DNA of 27,383 nt, from positions 1-27,383 of the forward strand of contig JAHWJJ010000002.1 in the NCBI GenBank assembly GCA_019348475.1, in the 5' to 3' direction. This stretch comes from Gemmatimonadota bacterium. GTDB lineage: Bacteria; Gemmatimonadota; Gemmatimonadetes; Longimicrobiales; Longimicrobiaceae. The notes under the pieces are model-generated. The model did not search any database. It saw nothing but the letters and a program-made list of their open reading frames with translations, and was not told the DNA's origin. Position numbers and translations under genes: made by a program. How positions within the stretch are numbered: the first letter of the stretch is position 1; each line of letters opens with the position of its first letter. Shown here piece after piece: positions 8,442 to 16,119 of the stretch.

Positions 8442-8561
8442 CCGGCGGGTTCGCCCCGCGCAGCAGCCCTGGAGACGGCGTGACGCGGGTATGGCACCTT
8501 CCGAACAAAATCCGTACATTGTTCCCACGGCCGCCCCCGGACTGAACCACGGCACCACGCG

Positions 8562-9641
8562 ATGACGCAGCAACCGCGCTCCGAGATCACCACGCCCGAG
8601 CCGCTGGGGGACGAAGAGACCAGCGAGCTTTCGCTGCGTCCCCAGCGGCTGGCGGAGTTCATCGGCCAGGAAAAGGTCAAGGAGTCGCTGCAGATCGCCG
8701 TCGACGCGGCGCTCAGCCGGCGCGAGCCGCTGGACCACACGCTCTTCTACGGCCCGCCCGGGCTGGGAAAGACCACCCTGGCGCTGCTGATGGCGCGCGA
8801 GCTGGGCGTCAACATCAAGGTCACCGCGGCGCCGGTGCTGGAAAAGCCGGCGGACCTGGTGCGCGAGCTGACGACGCTGCGCGAGGGCGACATCCTGTTC
8901 ATCGACGAAATCCATCGGCTGCGCCCCATCATCGAAGAGTTCCTGTACCCCGCGATGGAGGACTGGCGCATCGACGTGCGCCTGAGCGACGGGCCGCACG
9001 CGCAGATGATCAGCATGCCGATCGAAAAATTCACGCTGATCGGCGCCACCACGCGCTACGGGCTGTTGACGCCGCCGATGCGGGCGCGCTTCGGCATCGT
9101 GCAGCGGCTGCACTACTACCCGGTGGAGCACCTGGCCTTCGTCGTGGAACGGACGGCGGAGATCCTGGGCGTGGGGTGCGACCAGGAGGGGGCGATGGAG
9201 ATCGCGCGGCGGTCGCGGGGAACGCCGCGCGTGGCCAACCGGCTGATGCGCCGCGTGCGCGACTACGCCCAGGTGCGCGCGGACGGCCACATCGACCGGC
9301 GCGTGGCCGACGCGGCGCTGCAGATGCTGGACGTGGACGAGTTCGGGCTCGACGACATGGACACGCGCGTCCTCCGCTCGCTGATCGAGCAGTTCGGCGG
9401 CGGGCCCGTCGGGCTGAACACCCTCGCGGTCGCGCTGGGGGAGGACGCGGGGACGCTGGAGGAGGTGTACGAGCCCTTCCTGATCCAGAACGGCTTCCTG
9501 ATGCGGACGCCGCGCGGCCGCGTGGCCACCGCGCTGGCGTACCGCCGCTTCGGCTACGCGCCGCCGGTGGACGGGCTCCCCGGCCACCCTGGGCTGGGCC
9601 GCGAGCCCCGGGCCGCGCAGCCGGGGCTGTTCGAGGCGTGA
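8562..9641 (+). CDS. ruvB: Holliday junction branch-migration ATPase RuvB
   Basis: RuvB is the AAA+ hexameric motor of the RuvAB branch-migration complex. The 359-residue protein contains [16 protein letters not shown] at the start of the ATPase domain, Walker A GPPGLGKT (64-71), Walker [11 protein letters not shown] (about 111-120), sensor 1 GATTRYG (161-167) and the arginine-finger region PPMRARFG. The C-terminal winged-helix domain follows, with RTPRGR near the end. A C-terminal tail of about 20 residues is lineage-specific. The stop overlaps the queA GTG by four bases. ruvB is separated from ruvCA by a secreted-protein gene and probably has its own promoter in the 120 bases upstream. Confidence 0.97.
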   Translation: MTQQPRSEITTPEPLGDEETSELSLRPQRLAEFIGQEKVKESLQIAVDAALSRREPLDHTLFYGPPGLGKTTLALLMARELGVNIKVTAAPVLEKPADLVRELTTLREGDILFIDEIHRLRPIIEEFLYPAMEDWRIDVRLSDGPHAQMISMPIEKFTLIGATTRYGLLTPPMRARFGIVQRLHYYPVEHLAFVVERTAEILGVGCDQEGAMEIARRSRGTPRVANRLMRRVRDYAQVRADGHIDRRVADAALQMLDVDEFGLDDMDTRVLRSLIEQFGGGPVGLNTLAVALGEDAGTLEEVYEPFLIQNGFLMRTPRGRVATALAYRRFGYAPPVDGLPGHPGLGREPRAAQPGLFEA

Positions 9642-10684
9642 GCGAGCGCGGCTTTCGCACCTCGGACTTCGACTTTCACCTTCCGCCGGAGCAGGTGGCG
9701 CAGGCGCCGGCGGAGCGCCGCGACGCCAGCCGGCTGCTGGTGGTGGACCGCGCGACCGGCGAGCTGCACCATCGCACCTTCAGCGACCTGGTGGAGTACG
9801 TCCCCGCCGGCGACGCGCTGGTGCTCAACGAGACGCGCGTCTTTCCCGCGCGCCTGCTGGGCCGCAAGGCGACGGGTGCGGCGGCGGAGATCCTTCTCCT
9901 GCATCCGCACCAGGGCGAGGAGAAGGTGTGGACGGCGCTCGTGCGGCCGGGCGGAAAGCTGAAGCCGGGGCGGACGGTGGAGATCGGGCCTGAGCTTTCG
10001 GTGCAGGTCGTGGAGTCCACCCCCGGGGGCGAACGCATCGTCCGCCTGGACACGCCGCTCGGGTTGACGGAGGCGCTGGACCGCTACGGCGAGGTGCCGC
10101 TGCCGCCGTACGTGGACCGCAGCGCGACGGAGGCGGACCGGGAGCGCTACCAGACGGTGTACGCCCGCGCCCGCGGCTCCGTGGCCGCGCCCACGGCGGG
10201 GCTGCACTTTACGCCGGGGCTGCTGCAGGCGATGGAGGCGCGCGGCGTGCGCATCGTCCGCCTGGTGCTGCACGTGGGCGTGGGCACCTTTCGCCCCGTG
10301 GAGACGGAGGACCCCGCGGAGCACCGGATGCACTCCGAGTGGTACCAGGTCTCCGCGGACGCGGCCGACGCGCTGAACGCGACGCGCGCCGCCGGCGCGG
10401 CCATCTGGTCCGTGGGGACGACGGTGACGCGGACGCTGGAATCCGTGGCCACGGAGGACGGCGTGGTGCACGCCGGCGAGGGGTGGACGGACATCTTCAT
10501 CCGCCCGCCGTACCGCTTTCGCGCGGTGGACCACCTGGTCACCAACTTCCACCTCCCCCGCAGCACGCTGCTGATGCTGGTTTCCGCGTTCGGCGGCCAC
10601 GATCTGGTGATGCGCGCCTACCGGGAAGCCATCGAGCGCGGCTACCGCTTCTACAGCTACGGCGACGCGATGCTGCTGGTGTGA
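9638..10684 (+). CDS. queA: S-adenosylmethionine:tRNA ribosyltransferase-isomerase QueA
   Basis: QueA transfers and isomerises the ribosyl group of SAM onto 7-aminomethyl-7-deazaguanine in tRNA, giving epoxyqueuosine. The 348-residue protein shows family blocks [25 protein letters not shown] near the N-terminus, [13 protein letters not shown], the [15 protein letters not shown] motif and [50 protein letters not shown] lies near the C-terminus. Length is typical. The GTG start at 9638 overlaps the ruvB stop (GTGA), so translation is probably coupled. It works in the same pathway as tgt at 19.4 kb, here encoded in a separate operon. Confidence 0.97.
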   Translation: MSERGFRTSDFDFHLPPEQVAQAPAERRDASRLLVVDRATGELHHRTFSDLVEYVPAGDALVLNETRVFPARLLGRKATGAAAEILLLHPHQGEEKVWTALVRPGGKLKPGRTVEIGPELSVQVVESTPGGERIVRLDTPLGLTEALDRYGEVPLPPYVDRSATEADRERYQTVYARARGSVAAPTAGLHFTPGLLQAMEARGVRIVRLVLHVGVGTFRPVETEDPAEHRMHSEWYQVSADAADALNATRAAGAAIWSVGTTVTRTLESVATEDGVVHAGEGWTDIFIRPPYRFRAVDHLVTNFHLPRSTLLMLVSAFGGHDLVMRAYREAIERGYRFYSYGDAMLLV

Positions 10685-10698
10685 TCTCGCGCGGCGCG

Positions 10699-11277
10699 GG
10701 CGGCGTTCAGCCTGGCTCCGGGGAGCGAGGCCGCATGGCTGATCGACGCCCTAGAGGTTTCGAACCGGGTCTACCTCACAACGGCGCCGCGAACCGCGGC
10801 GAACCGTCGGCCACCGCGCAAACCGGGAGCGAGAGCAGTACACGAAGGCCCAGTTCATGGAGCACTACCGGGCGGCGCAATCGGCCGGCGATTTGCTGCC
10901 GCGCGTGCTGCTCAAGTTCGGCAGCCTGGATGGCGGCAGGGGCGAAGCGCCCACATCGGCATCCTGACGCTGGGCAGATTCGTGCACGAGTTCGCGATGG
11001 CGAACGATCGCGAGTCGTTCCACATCGCGCGTGGCTGGTGAACGAGCCCGGCGTCCACTGGTCGCTGACGGAGGAGCCGCCGTATCTGCCGCTGGCGCGC
11101 GCCGGCTCGCCGACGGCGTGAACGGTGGTGGATCTGCGCCCGCTGCGCGAGCTCTCCTGGGCGGGCCGGCTTCCCAGGCTCAGCCGCGAGCTCCGCGATC
11201 TCATCTTCGCCTACGACGCGGTCCTGCTGATCGGCGGCGGCCTGCCGGGCACGCGAACACGGCTGGAATCGCGGTGA
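10699..11277 (+). pseudogene. Degenerate gene of unknown family, multiple frameshifts
   Basis: No intact frame spans this stretch, but good protein-like pieces succeed one another in changing frames on the plus strand. They are AAFSLAPGSEAAWLIDALEV (about 10702-10770), QFMEHYRAAQSAGDLLPRVL with LKFGS (about 10824-10950), LGRFVHEFAMANDRESFHIA (about 10953-11041), NEPGVHWSLTEEPPYLPLA (11038-11121) and VDLRPLRELSWAGRLPRLS with FAYDAVLLIGGG (11125-11277). Joined, they would make one protein of roughly 185 residues or the C-terminal part of a larger one. I cannot name the family with confidence; a TraB/EreA-like relation is only a guess. At least three frame changes make it a pseudogene. It follows queA directly and ends before a strong hairpin. 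Confidence 0.55.
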
Positions 11278-11295
11278 CGCGGCCGCCGCAAAGGC

Positions 11296-11330
11296 AGAGC
11301 CCCGGTGCCGTCCTTCGGCGCCGGGGCTCT
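11296..11330. terminator. Strong GC hairpin between convergent units
   Basis: AGAGCCCCGG (11296-11305) pairs perfectly with CCGGGGCTCT (11321-11330), and GCC/GGC inside extends the stem. There is no T-run on either side. It lies between the decayed plus-strand gene and the stop of the minus-strand 56-aa gene (11337), the usual place for a shared bidirectional terminator. Confidence 0.6.
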
Positions 11331-11336
11331 CGCTGC

Positions 11337-11507
11337 TCACGCGGCCAGCCGCCGCACCACCTCCGGCGCGCCCTTCTTGTAGAGCGTGATGCACACCAGG
11401 GCGCCCGCGGGGTCGATCACCATCCAGGTGCGGTCCCGCTTCTTGATCGCCCAGACTCCGGGTGCCGGCGGCGGGGCAGGGGAGGATGGCTTCGGCTTGC
11501 GAGGCAT
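11337..11507 (-). CDS. Small basic protein, 56 residues, unknown
   Basis: This short frame starts at ATG (11505-11507), preceded by GGAG at a spacing of about six. It encodes 56 residues: a Lys/Pro/Ala-rich start (MPRKPKPSSPAPPPAPG), then a compact basic core VWAIKKRDRTWMVIDPAGAL followed by VCITLYKKGAPEVVRRLAA. The core pattern (WxIxxRDRTWMVIDPxG then a LYKKGAxEVVRRL helix) reads like a folded small domain with alternating beta strands and a C-terminal helix. A near-consensus promoter on the same strand (11655-11683) points at it with a leader of about 140 bases, and a hairpin follows its stop. I do not recognise a family; DNA binding is possible from the charge but not shown. Confidence 0.65.
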   Translation of the reverse strand: MPRKPKPSSPAPPPAPGVWAIKKRDRTWMVIDPAGALVCITLYKKGAPEVVRRLAA

Positions 11508-11654
11508 GGTCAGCTCCGTGTCTCTTGACCCTCGGGCCGCGGCAGGGCACCTTTTGGCGAGCGAGGCGGCCTTCGGGTCGGTTCGCGATCGAGGCTGGCC
11601 GAGGCTTCTTCGCGGGAGAGTCGGCCAGCCTTGCTTCTGGCCCTGCTGGATACA

Positions 11655-11683
11655 AATATACTGACAGCGTTGCCGTCTGTCAA
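11655..11683 (-). promoter_or_regulatory. Near-consensus sigma-70 promoter, minus strand
   Basis: Read on the minus strand, TTGACA (11678-11683) and TATATT (11655-11660) are separated by exactly 17 bases. The -35 is perfect and the -10 nearly so. It would drive the 56-residue gene ending at 11337. On the plus strand the same bases include TATACT (11657-11662), a possible -10 for the HTH gene, but its -35 is poor. Confidence 0.78.
11662..11682. promoter_or_regulatory. Operator-like inverted repeat TGACAG-N9-CTGTCA
   Basis: The 6-base arms are perfect reverse complements, with centres 15 bp apart (1.5 helical turns). The site fills the spacer and overlaps the -35 of the minus-strand promoter. 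It lies 22 bases upstream of the HTH gene start. This position would suit an autorepressor; the adjacent HTH protein is the obvious candidate. That link is inference. Confidence 0.55.
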
Positions 11684-11704
11684 CAGTTTTATCGCCAAGG
11701 AGAC

Positions 11705-11935
11705 ATGGATTTCAAGACTGCCACTGACCGGCTTTCCGCGGCCAAGATTACGGCCGACGACATCGCCGAAGCATGCGGCGTTGTGCGGAACAGCATCGCC
11801 CGGGCGCGCCTGGAGCCGTCCAGCCCAGCGTACCGTTCGCCGCCCTCGAACTGGCGGCCGGCGCTCGCGAGTCTCGCGCGAGAGCGAATCGAGGAGTTGA
11901 GGCGGTTCGTGCAGGAAATCGAGTCGGAGCGATAG
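11705..11935 (+). CDS. Small helix-turn-helix DNA-binding protein
   Basis: The 76-residue protein is mostly an HTH. MDFKTATDRLSAAK leads into ITADDIAEACGVVRNSIARARLE (about 15-37), where the DIAEACGV/SIARARL helices fit a Cro/MerR-like turn. A short Pro/Tyr wing-like segment (SPAYRSPPSNW) and a charged C-terminal helix LARERIEELRRFVQEIE, probably for dimerisation, follow. The frame is open further upstream, but ATG at 11705 has AAGGAG just before it and follows the promoter/operator region. It is transcribed divergently from the 56-residue gene. A truncated second copy of its HTH lies at 11999-12064. It is probably a local autoregulator; the targets are unknown. Confidence 0.7.
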   Translation: MDFKTATDRLSAAKITADDIAEACGVVRNSIARARLEPSSPAYRSPPSNWRPALASLARERIEELRRFVQEIESER

Positions 11936-11998
11936 CTGCTTCCCACTCAGCCATGCGGGTCAATCAAGAGCATCCCATCCATTGGACGATGGATCAGC

Positions 11999-12064
11999 CG
12001 CATCACGGCGGACGAGATCGCTGAAGCGGCCGAGCTGTCGATCGCTCGATACGTCCGCGCGTGA
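11999..12064 (+). pseudogene. Remnant of a second HTH copy
   Basis: The 21-codon frame RITADEIAEAAELSIARYVRA followed by TGA closely resembles the HTH core of the upstream gene (ITADDIAEAC...SIARARLE). There is a short internal deletion, and the codons before and after the core are missing. It lies between the intact HTH gene and the 3' end of hamB. It is best read as a decayed duplicate, perhaps left by recombination at the edge of the defence insert. Confidence 0.5.
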
Positions 12065-12082
12065 CCCAATGACCTGCACGGC

Positions 12083-14671
12083 TTAAGATCGTCCAACAAT
12101 CCGCATCACATCTCGCAAGACAATATTGGAGACGTCTGCTGTGTTCCAATTTTGCGTACGCAACCACCGCTCAACTTCCGGCCGCGTCATTTCTTTATTT
12201 GCTGCTTTGCCTGTAAGTATTCCGGCGGCTGTTCGTGAGACGCCTATTCCGATGAAGTTTACCATCGTGCGAGAGGACGCTCCCAATTCCATGAATAAAG
12301 GCAGCCCGGGGATGCGGGGCCGAAGCTCCGAATTGCCCGTTTGCTCTAGCGCCTCAGCGAGCAAATCATTGTAGCACGAAACATACTTGACGTACCTGAA
12401 CCGGACGTCCTGCTCGATATCAGACATGACCTCGCGGATCACCGTTGCAATCTTGATGGCTCGTTTCCGCTTCTTTTGCTTGTATTGGAAAGCATCTTCA
12501 ATCAGCATCGGCAACGGATCGCCGCGCATCCAGCGAAGAGCAAGAGGTGCATAGAAGTATTGGCTTCGATCTGCACCTGCCTTCTTCTCGAAACGGGTGT
12601 GGATGCGTTTGAACACCCGCAGTAGACTTTTAAGAGCTTCGTCCCAAGGGCGGAGCGGATGGACCGGAATTAGCTCCGCAGGCCCGATTTCTAGGATGCG
12701 CTTCCGAAGGTAATCAAACATTTCCTGCTGCCGGAACACGGAAACGTTGATGTTCCTCTCCGTTATCCAAGCAGGTACATCAATTCCTCCGGCGGCATCG
12801 GCTAAGGCACCTTCGATCCTGATTCGCAAATTAGAATCATCAGGCAGCCCCATTTTGTTGAACATCTGCTGAAGGTCACCTTTGCGATAATCGTTCAACG
12901 CCTTAACAAACGTGTTTTCGAGTGCCTGCGACCTGCCCGACGAGTGCCCACGATCTTCAATAAATCGAACGAGTTCTTCACCACGCGTTGTGATAGCGTC
13001 AGTGAGCGCGGAAGTAACGCTTTGTTGCTTATCCCCTTCGAGTGGTTGAGACTGCCACGATGCGATGTCGATAAGATATACGTTCCCCTCGAAATCTTTT
13101 CCTAAGCGTCCTGCTCTTCCTGCGAGATTCCAGAATTCGAGAGCGCTTACCGGAATGTCCTCCGCAGTTCCCCAATCTCGTCCTTTAGTAGGATCAAGAA
13201 GAAACAGGTTCTTCGCCGGAAGGTTTACTCCGTGCAACAGTGTGCTCGTGCAAACCAAGTAGGAGAGGCGCCCTTCTTCGAAGAACTCTTCGATCATCTT
13301 CCGAACGATAGCCGGCATATTCCCGTAGTGAAATGCTACTCCATGCAATACGCTATCAACTAGAAGGTAACGCGGATGAACGTGCTCCGCGATGAACGCG
13401 GAAAATTCCTGTAGCAAGGCATCGGCTGGTGGAGCATTCTCTGTCTCGACCTCCTTAGCCAGTTGGACCAACTTGTCAGCGATGTCTTCGCAATTGGCCT
13501 GACCGCGAGCGTAGACAAGACTTTTTTCATCCCGCCCAAAGACCCAGCTAAGATACGCAAGCGTCTGATCTCGATCGTAAAGCCCCTGGTCCATGACTAT
13601 TGTGCCGAGTCGCTCTTGCCGGGATCCGATGATCGCGGAAACTGCGACTTGGTTAATCAAGAGCGGGTCTGTGTCCAGAAAAATCAAGTTTTGTGCAACA
13701 GGGCTCTCCAGTTCCGTAACTATTTCCAATGCGGGCAAATCGAATAAACGGCCAAAAATTGCAGGGTTTGCAGTCTGGGGAGACCCGAAAAACATTTGCG
13801 CTTCAGGTGCATTGGTCCGCAATCGTTCGATAACTGTCTGAAGAATGACACCCCGGGCTCCCTCGCCCACCATTTGCGCCTCATCGACGACAACTATGCG
13901 GAACGGAACGTCGGCCCCGGATTCAAGGAGAATGTGGAGCCTTTCTTGGGTTAGAATGTAGACACCCGACGCTTTTCCGAGATCAGAGGGCGGAATGGGG
14001 ATCGTCGACACGGCAAGCGAACCGTAGCCGTTCTGGTTGATCAATTCTGACAGGCTATCCGAAACCTGGTTGATCAAGGCGCGGGTGGGGACGATGTATA
14101 GGCCCCAAGCCGAATGCTCGTGCAGCGATCCAAGAAGGAACCTCTGGAGCGCGAAAGACTTGCCCGCCGATGTGGGCGCGCTAACCGCTACTGATGCTCC
14201 ACTTGCGAGGGAGTCCCAGAGGCGCTTTTGAAAATCCGTCAGCGTGACAGATATTTTAGCCGTGACATTGACCGAATTCGCATCTTCGTGCGTGCGAATT
14301 TCGAACCAGAGTGGCCGAGGCAAATCGTCCTCGCCCTCTGCATCACCTCTTGCTAGATAATGGACGGCTGGAAAGTTGCCGAGCCGCCCTAAGACGAATG
14401 AGGAGATATCTTGCACGTTCCTGTATTCAGTTCCAAACAGGCTCCAAACTGATGTAGCAATGCGGTAGGCAGCCTCACGATGTACCCTCTCGGTACTTCC
14501 AGCAAAGTGCGTTGCACACTGCAGCAGTCGGCGGATGCTATCCGTGCCGAGTGGTGCAATGGCCACTCCCGTGACCTTGGTAGAGTTGGAGAGGCTCTTC
14601 TGGAGCAACAACGCGTACTCAGACTGAAAATCCGCGCGAGCCCAGATCCGGGCCGAGAGTTCATTGATCAT
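12083..14671 (-). CDS. hamB: Hachiman-type anti-phage helicase HamB
   Basis: The 862-residue protein is a superfamily 2, Ski2-like helicase. The Q-like region LTDFQKRLWD is at about 144-153, Walker A APTSAGKS at 165-172 and motif Ia VPTRAL near 194-199. Motif II is DEAQ (263-266) rather than DEAH. The second RecA domain carries VAFHYGNMP (445-453), TSTLLHGVNLPA (475-486) and motif VI NLAGRAGRLG (515-524). N-terminal (1-140) and C-terminal (about 600-862) regions show no motif I can name. Its start overlaps the end of the DUF1837-like gene by 11 bases, so translation is coupled. In Hachiman the helicase senses or surveys DNA and restrains the HamA nuclease until infection. Base composition is near 50% GC against about 70% around it, indicating transfer. 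Confidence 0.85.
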   Translation of the reverse strand: MINELSARIWARADFQSEYALLLQKSLSNSTKVTGVAIAPLGTDSIRRLLQCATHFAGSTERVHREAAYRIATSVWSLFGTEYRNVQDISSFVLGRLGNFPAVHYLARGDAEGEDDLPRPLWFEIRTHEDANSVNVTAKISVTLTDFQKRLWDSLASGASVAVSAPTSAGKSFALQRFLLGSLHEHSAWGLYIVPTRALINQVSDSLSELINQNGYGSLAVSTIPIPPSDLGKASGVYILTQERLHILLESGADVPFRIVVVDEAQMVGEGARGVILQTVIERLRTNAPEAQMFFGSPQTANPAIFGRLFDLPALEIVTELESPVAQNLIFLDTDPLLINQVAVSAIIGSRQERLGTIVMDQGLYDRDQTLAYLSWVFGRDEKSLVYARGQANCEDIADKLVQLAKEVETENAPPADALLQEFSAFIAEHVHPRYLLVDSVLHGVAFHYGNMPAIVRKMIEEFFEEGRLSYLVCTSTLLHGVNLPAKNLFLLDPTKGRDWGTAEDIPVSALEFWNLAGRAGRLGKDFEGNVYLIDIASWQSQPLEGDKQQSVTSALTDAITTRGEELVRFIEDRGHSSGRSQALENTFVKALNDYRKGDLQQMFNKMGLPDDSNLRIRIEGALADAAGGIDVPAWITERNINVSVFRQQEMFDYLRKRILEIGPAELIPVHPLRPWDEALKSLLRVFKRIHTRFEKKAGADRSQYFYAPLALRWMRGDPLPMLIEDAFQYKQKKRKRAIKIATVIREVMSDIEQDVRFRYVKYVSCYNDLLAEALEQTGNSELRPRIPGLPLFMELGASSRTMVNFIGIGVSRTAAGILTGKAANKEMTRPEVERWLRTQNWNTADVSNIVLRDVMRIVGRS

Positions 14672-15707
14672 ACGGCAACCCTAGCCGTGTCAGGAACTTC
14701 GCCCGTAACGTGTCGACACTTGTAAACGGAATGAGGAAGAAATCAATCCTAAGCCGCGAGAGGCCAGAGGCCCGGAGTTTTCCAGCGAACAGCGTGCATG
14801 CGCTGGCTATCCTCCCTTGGTAAGCAGAAACGAACGCTGCTTCCCGCTCATTGGGAGGCAGTTGCTCGATTGTACCGAATCCCGAGTAATCGAATCCCAC
14901 AAAACATGCGTATGATTCCTCTCTGAAGTTACTCTGGTCTTCGTAGGGATCAAAGTATTTGATCATTGCTTCGCGCCATTCATCATCATCAACGTCCATG
15001 TGATCCTTGAGGACATCTATATCGCGATCTCTGTTGGTACGTCCTTCTGCTTCTGAGAGAAATCCAGCTATGGAACTACAGATCTCGTCAAGAGCTGAAG
15101 CGAACTGCTGGTAAAGTTTCGATTCGCCCCATATTACTCTCACCGATCCGGGTGTGCTGCCTCGCGCTAGATGCACGCTATCGGAACCATGTACTGGCAT
15201 GTCTTCACTGGTCTTAAGGTACATTTTGCACGCGATCTGTGGCGCCTTCAAGATGCCCTCCAACAGAATGAACAGGATGAGTTCGCCGGGCTCACCGGTG
15301 GTTGATTGAGCTTCCCGCCCTTCCCGCTCCGCCTTAGCCTTTGCCTTGGCTCGCGCTTTGATAAAGAGATGCCGAGCTTGATCGGTGAGTTCGTGCATAT
15401 AGCGCTCGTCATGGGTAGCTTCTGCGAGTTCCCATTTTTTCCGGCGCTCTTTTCTGGGGATGCAGAACGGTACGATCTTCCAGTATATGAAATTTACGAA
15501 TTCGTCTTCCGTAGGCTGCCCATCCCTGAAAGCTAAATAGTGGAAGCTGCCGGCGACTTGTAAGTCGTCTTCGCGCCAATCATAGGGCACAGTGCGAATA
15601 CGGGCGTCTAGACCAACATAGTTGCCCTTGATGGCGTTCAGAAGTTCGTCGGGAGCTGATGGCATGTTCAGCAATTCATAGTCGGGTGCCTGCATACCGC
15701 AATTCAT
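14661..15707 (-). CDS. hamA: Hachiman-type nuclease HamA (DUF1837)
   Basis: The 348-residue protein fits DUF1837/HamA, the effector nuclease of Hachiman. The central block GELILFILLEGILKAP, then QIACKMYLKTSEDMPVHG and SDSVHLAR (about residues 141-181) has the conserved Glu, second Glu, Lys and Gly-x-Asp pattern of the PD-(D/E)xK-like active site. The N-terminal part includes HYLAFRDGQPTEDEFVNFIYWKIV, and a Lys/Arg/Ala-rich helix (IKARAKAKAKAEREGR) precedes the nuclease core. I chose ATG 15707, with GAAGG just upstream; TTG at 15734 would add nine residues. It overlaps hamB by 11 bases, and both share the low-GC composition. I see no sign of truncation. Identification rests on motif pattern plus helicase partner, not on an alignment. 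Confidence 0.82.
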   Translation of the reverse strand: MNCGMQAPDYELLNMPSAPDELLNAIKGNYVGLDARIRTVPYDWREDDLQVAGSFHYLAFRDGQPTEDEFVNFIYWKIVPFCIPRKERRKKWELAEATHDERYMHELTDQARHLFIKARAKAKAKAEREGREAQSTTGEPGELILFILLEGILKAPQIACKMYLKTSEDMPVHGSDSVHLARGSTPGSVRVIWGESKLYQQFASALDEICSSIAGFLSEAEGRTNRDRDIDVLKDHMDVDDDEWREAMIKYFDPYEDQSNFREESYACFVGFDYSGFGTIEQLPPNEREAAFVSAYQGRIASACTLFAGKLRASGLSRLRIDFFLIPFTSVDTLRAKFLTRLGLPYDQ

Positions 15708-15953
15708 AATGCCTTCTGTTTCGACTTTTCGCAACTTCGCAGGTGAGGCACATCAGCCGCCCCTCAAGGTCCTACCCGGCGACCAGCGTAACAAACGGGT
15801 GATCCGAAGCGCGGAGTCGGCTTCAATCGGCGGATGCCGCAAGGCTTACTGGGTGAGGAACCGGCGACGCAGCGTACAGCTAAGCCGTCGGCGGTGAGGC
15901 TCAGACGGTGTCGCGCGCTCCGCTCGGCGTCGTCGCCGCGTCCGCTGCCCCCC

Positions 15954-16110
15954 TCACCGGTCCCGCAGGAGCCGATCGCTGTAGCCGCGGCTGACGTTCA
16001 GCCGCTCGTCGCCAGCGAGCACCACCCGGTAGTCCGAGGCCGCCGTACGGCCGCACCACCTGCGTCGAACGGCTTGAGCAGTAGTCGATGGGGTTCACCT
16101 CGAAGGCGCC
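15954..16110 (-). pseudogene. Remnant of a LytTR-family response regulator
   Basis: Minus-strand reading gives GAFEVNPIDY (from 16110), then LLKPFD after a one-base shift; this is the end of a response-regulator receiver domain. After a short gap it reads SDYRVVLAGDERLNVSRGY and SDRLLRDR with a TGA at 15954-15956, the typical last strands and helix of a LytTR DNA-binding domain. The middle of the protein (linker and most of LytTR, more than 100 residues) and the phosphoacceptor half are missing. It is an internally deleted, frameshifted relic lying between hamA and the serine hydrolase. I infer that rearrangement at this edge removed the rest. The remaining intergenic bases, 15735-15953, show nothing I can assign. 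Confidence 0.6.
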
Positions 16111-16119
16111 CACGTTCTA

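Noticed and set aside
8505..8526. GAAC-N14-GTTC upstream of ruvB as an SOS/LexA box
   Set aside because: Arms are only four bases and the spacing fits no LexA site I know (for example GAAC-N4-GTTC or GTTC-N7-GTTC); likely chance.
7716..9587. 623-codon minus-strand open frame across ruvB
   Set aside because: Antisense shadow of ruvB and its neighbour; no family signature.
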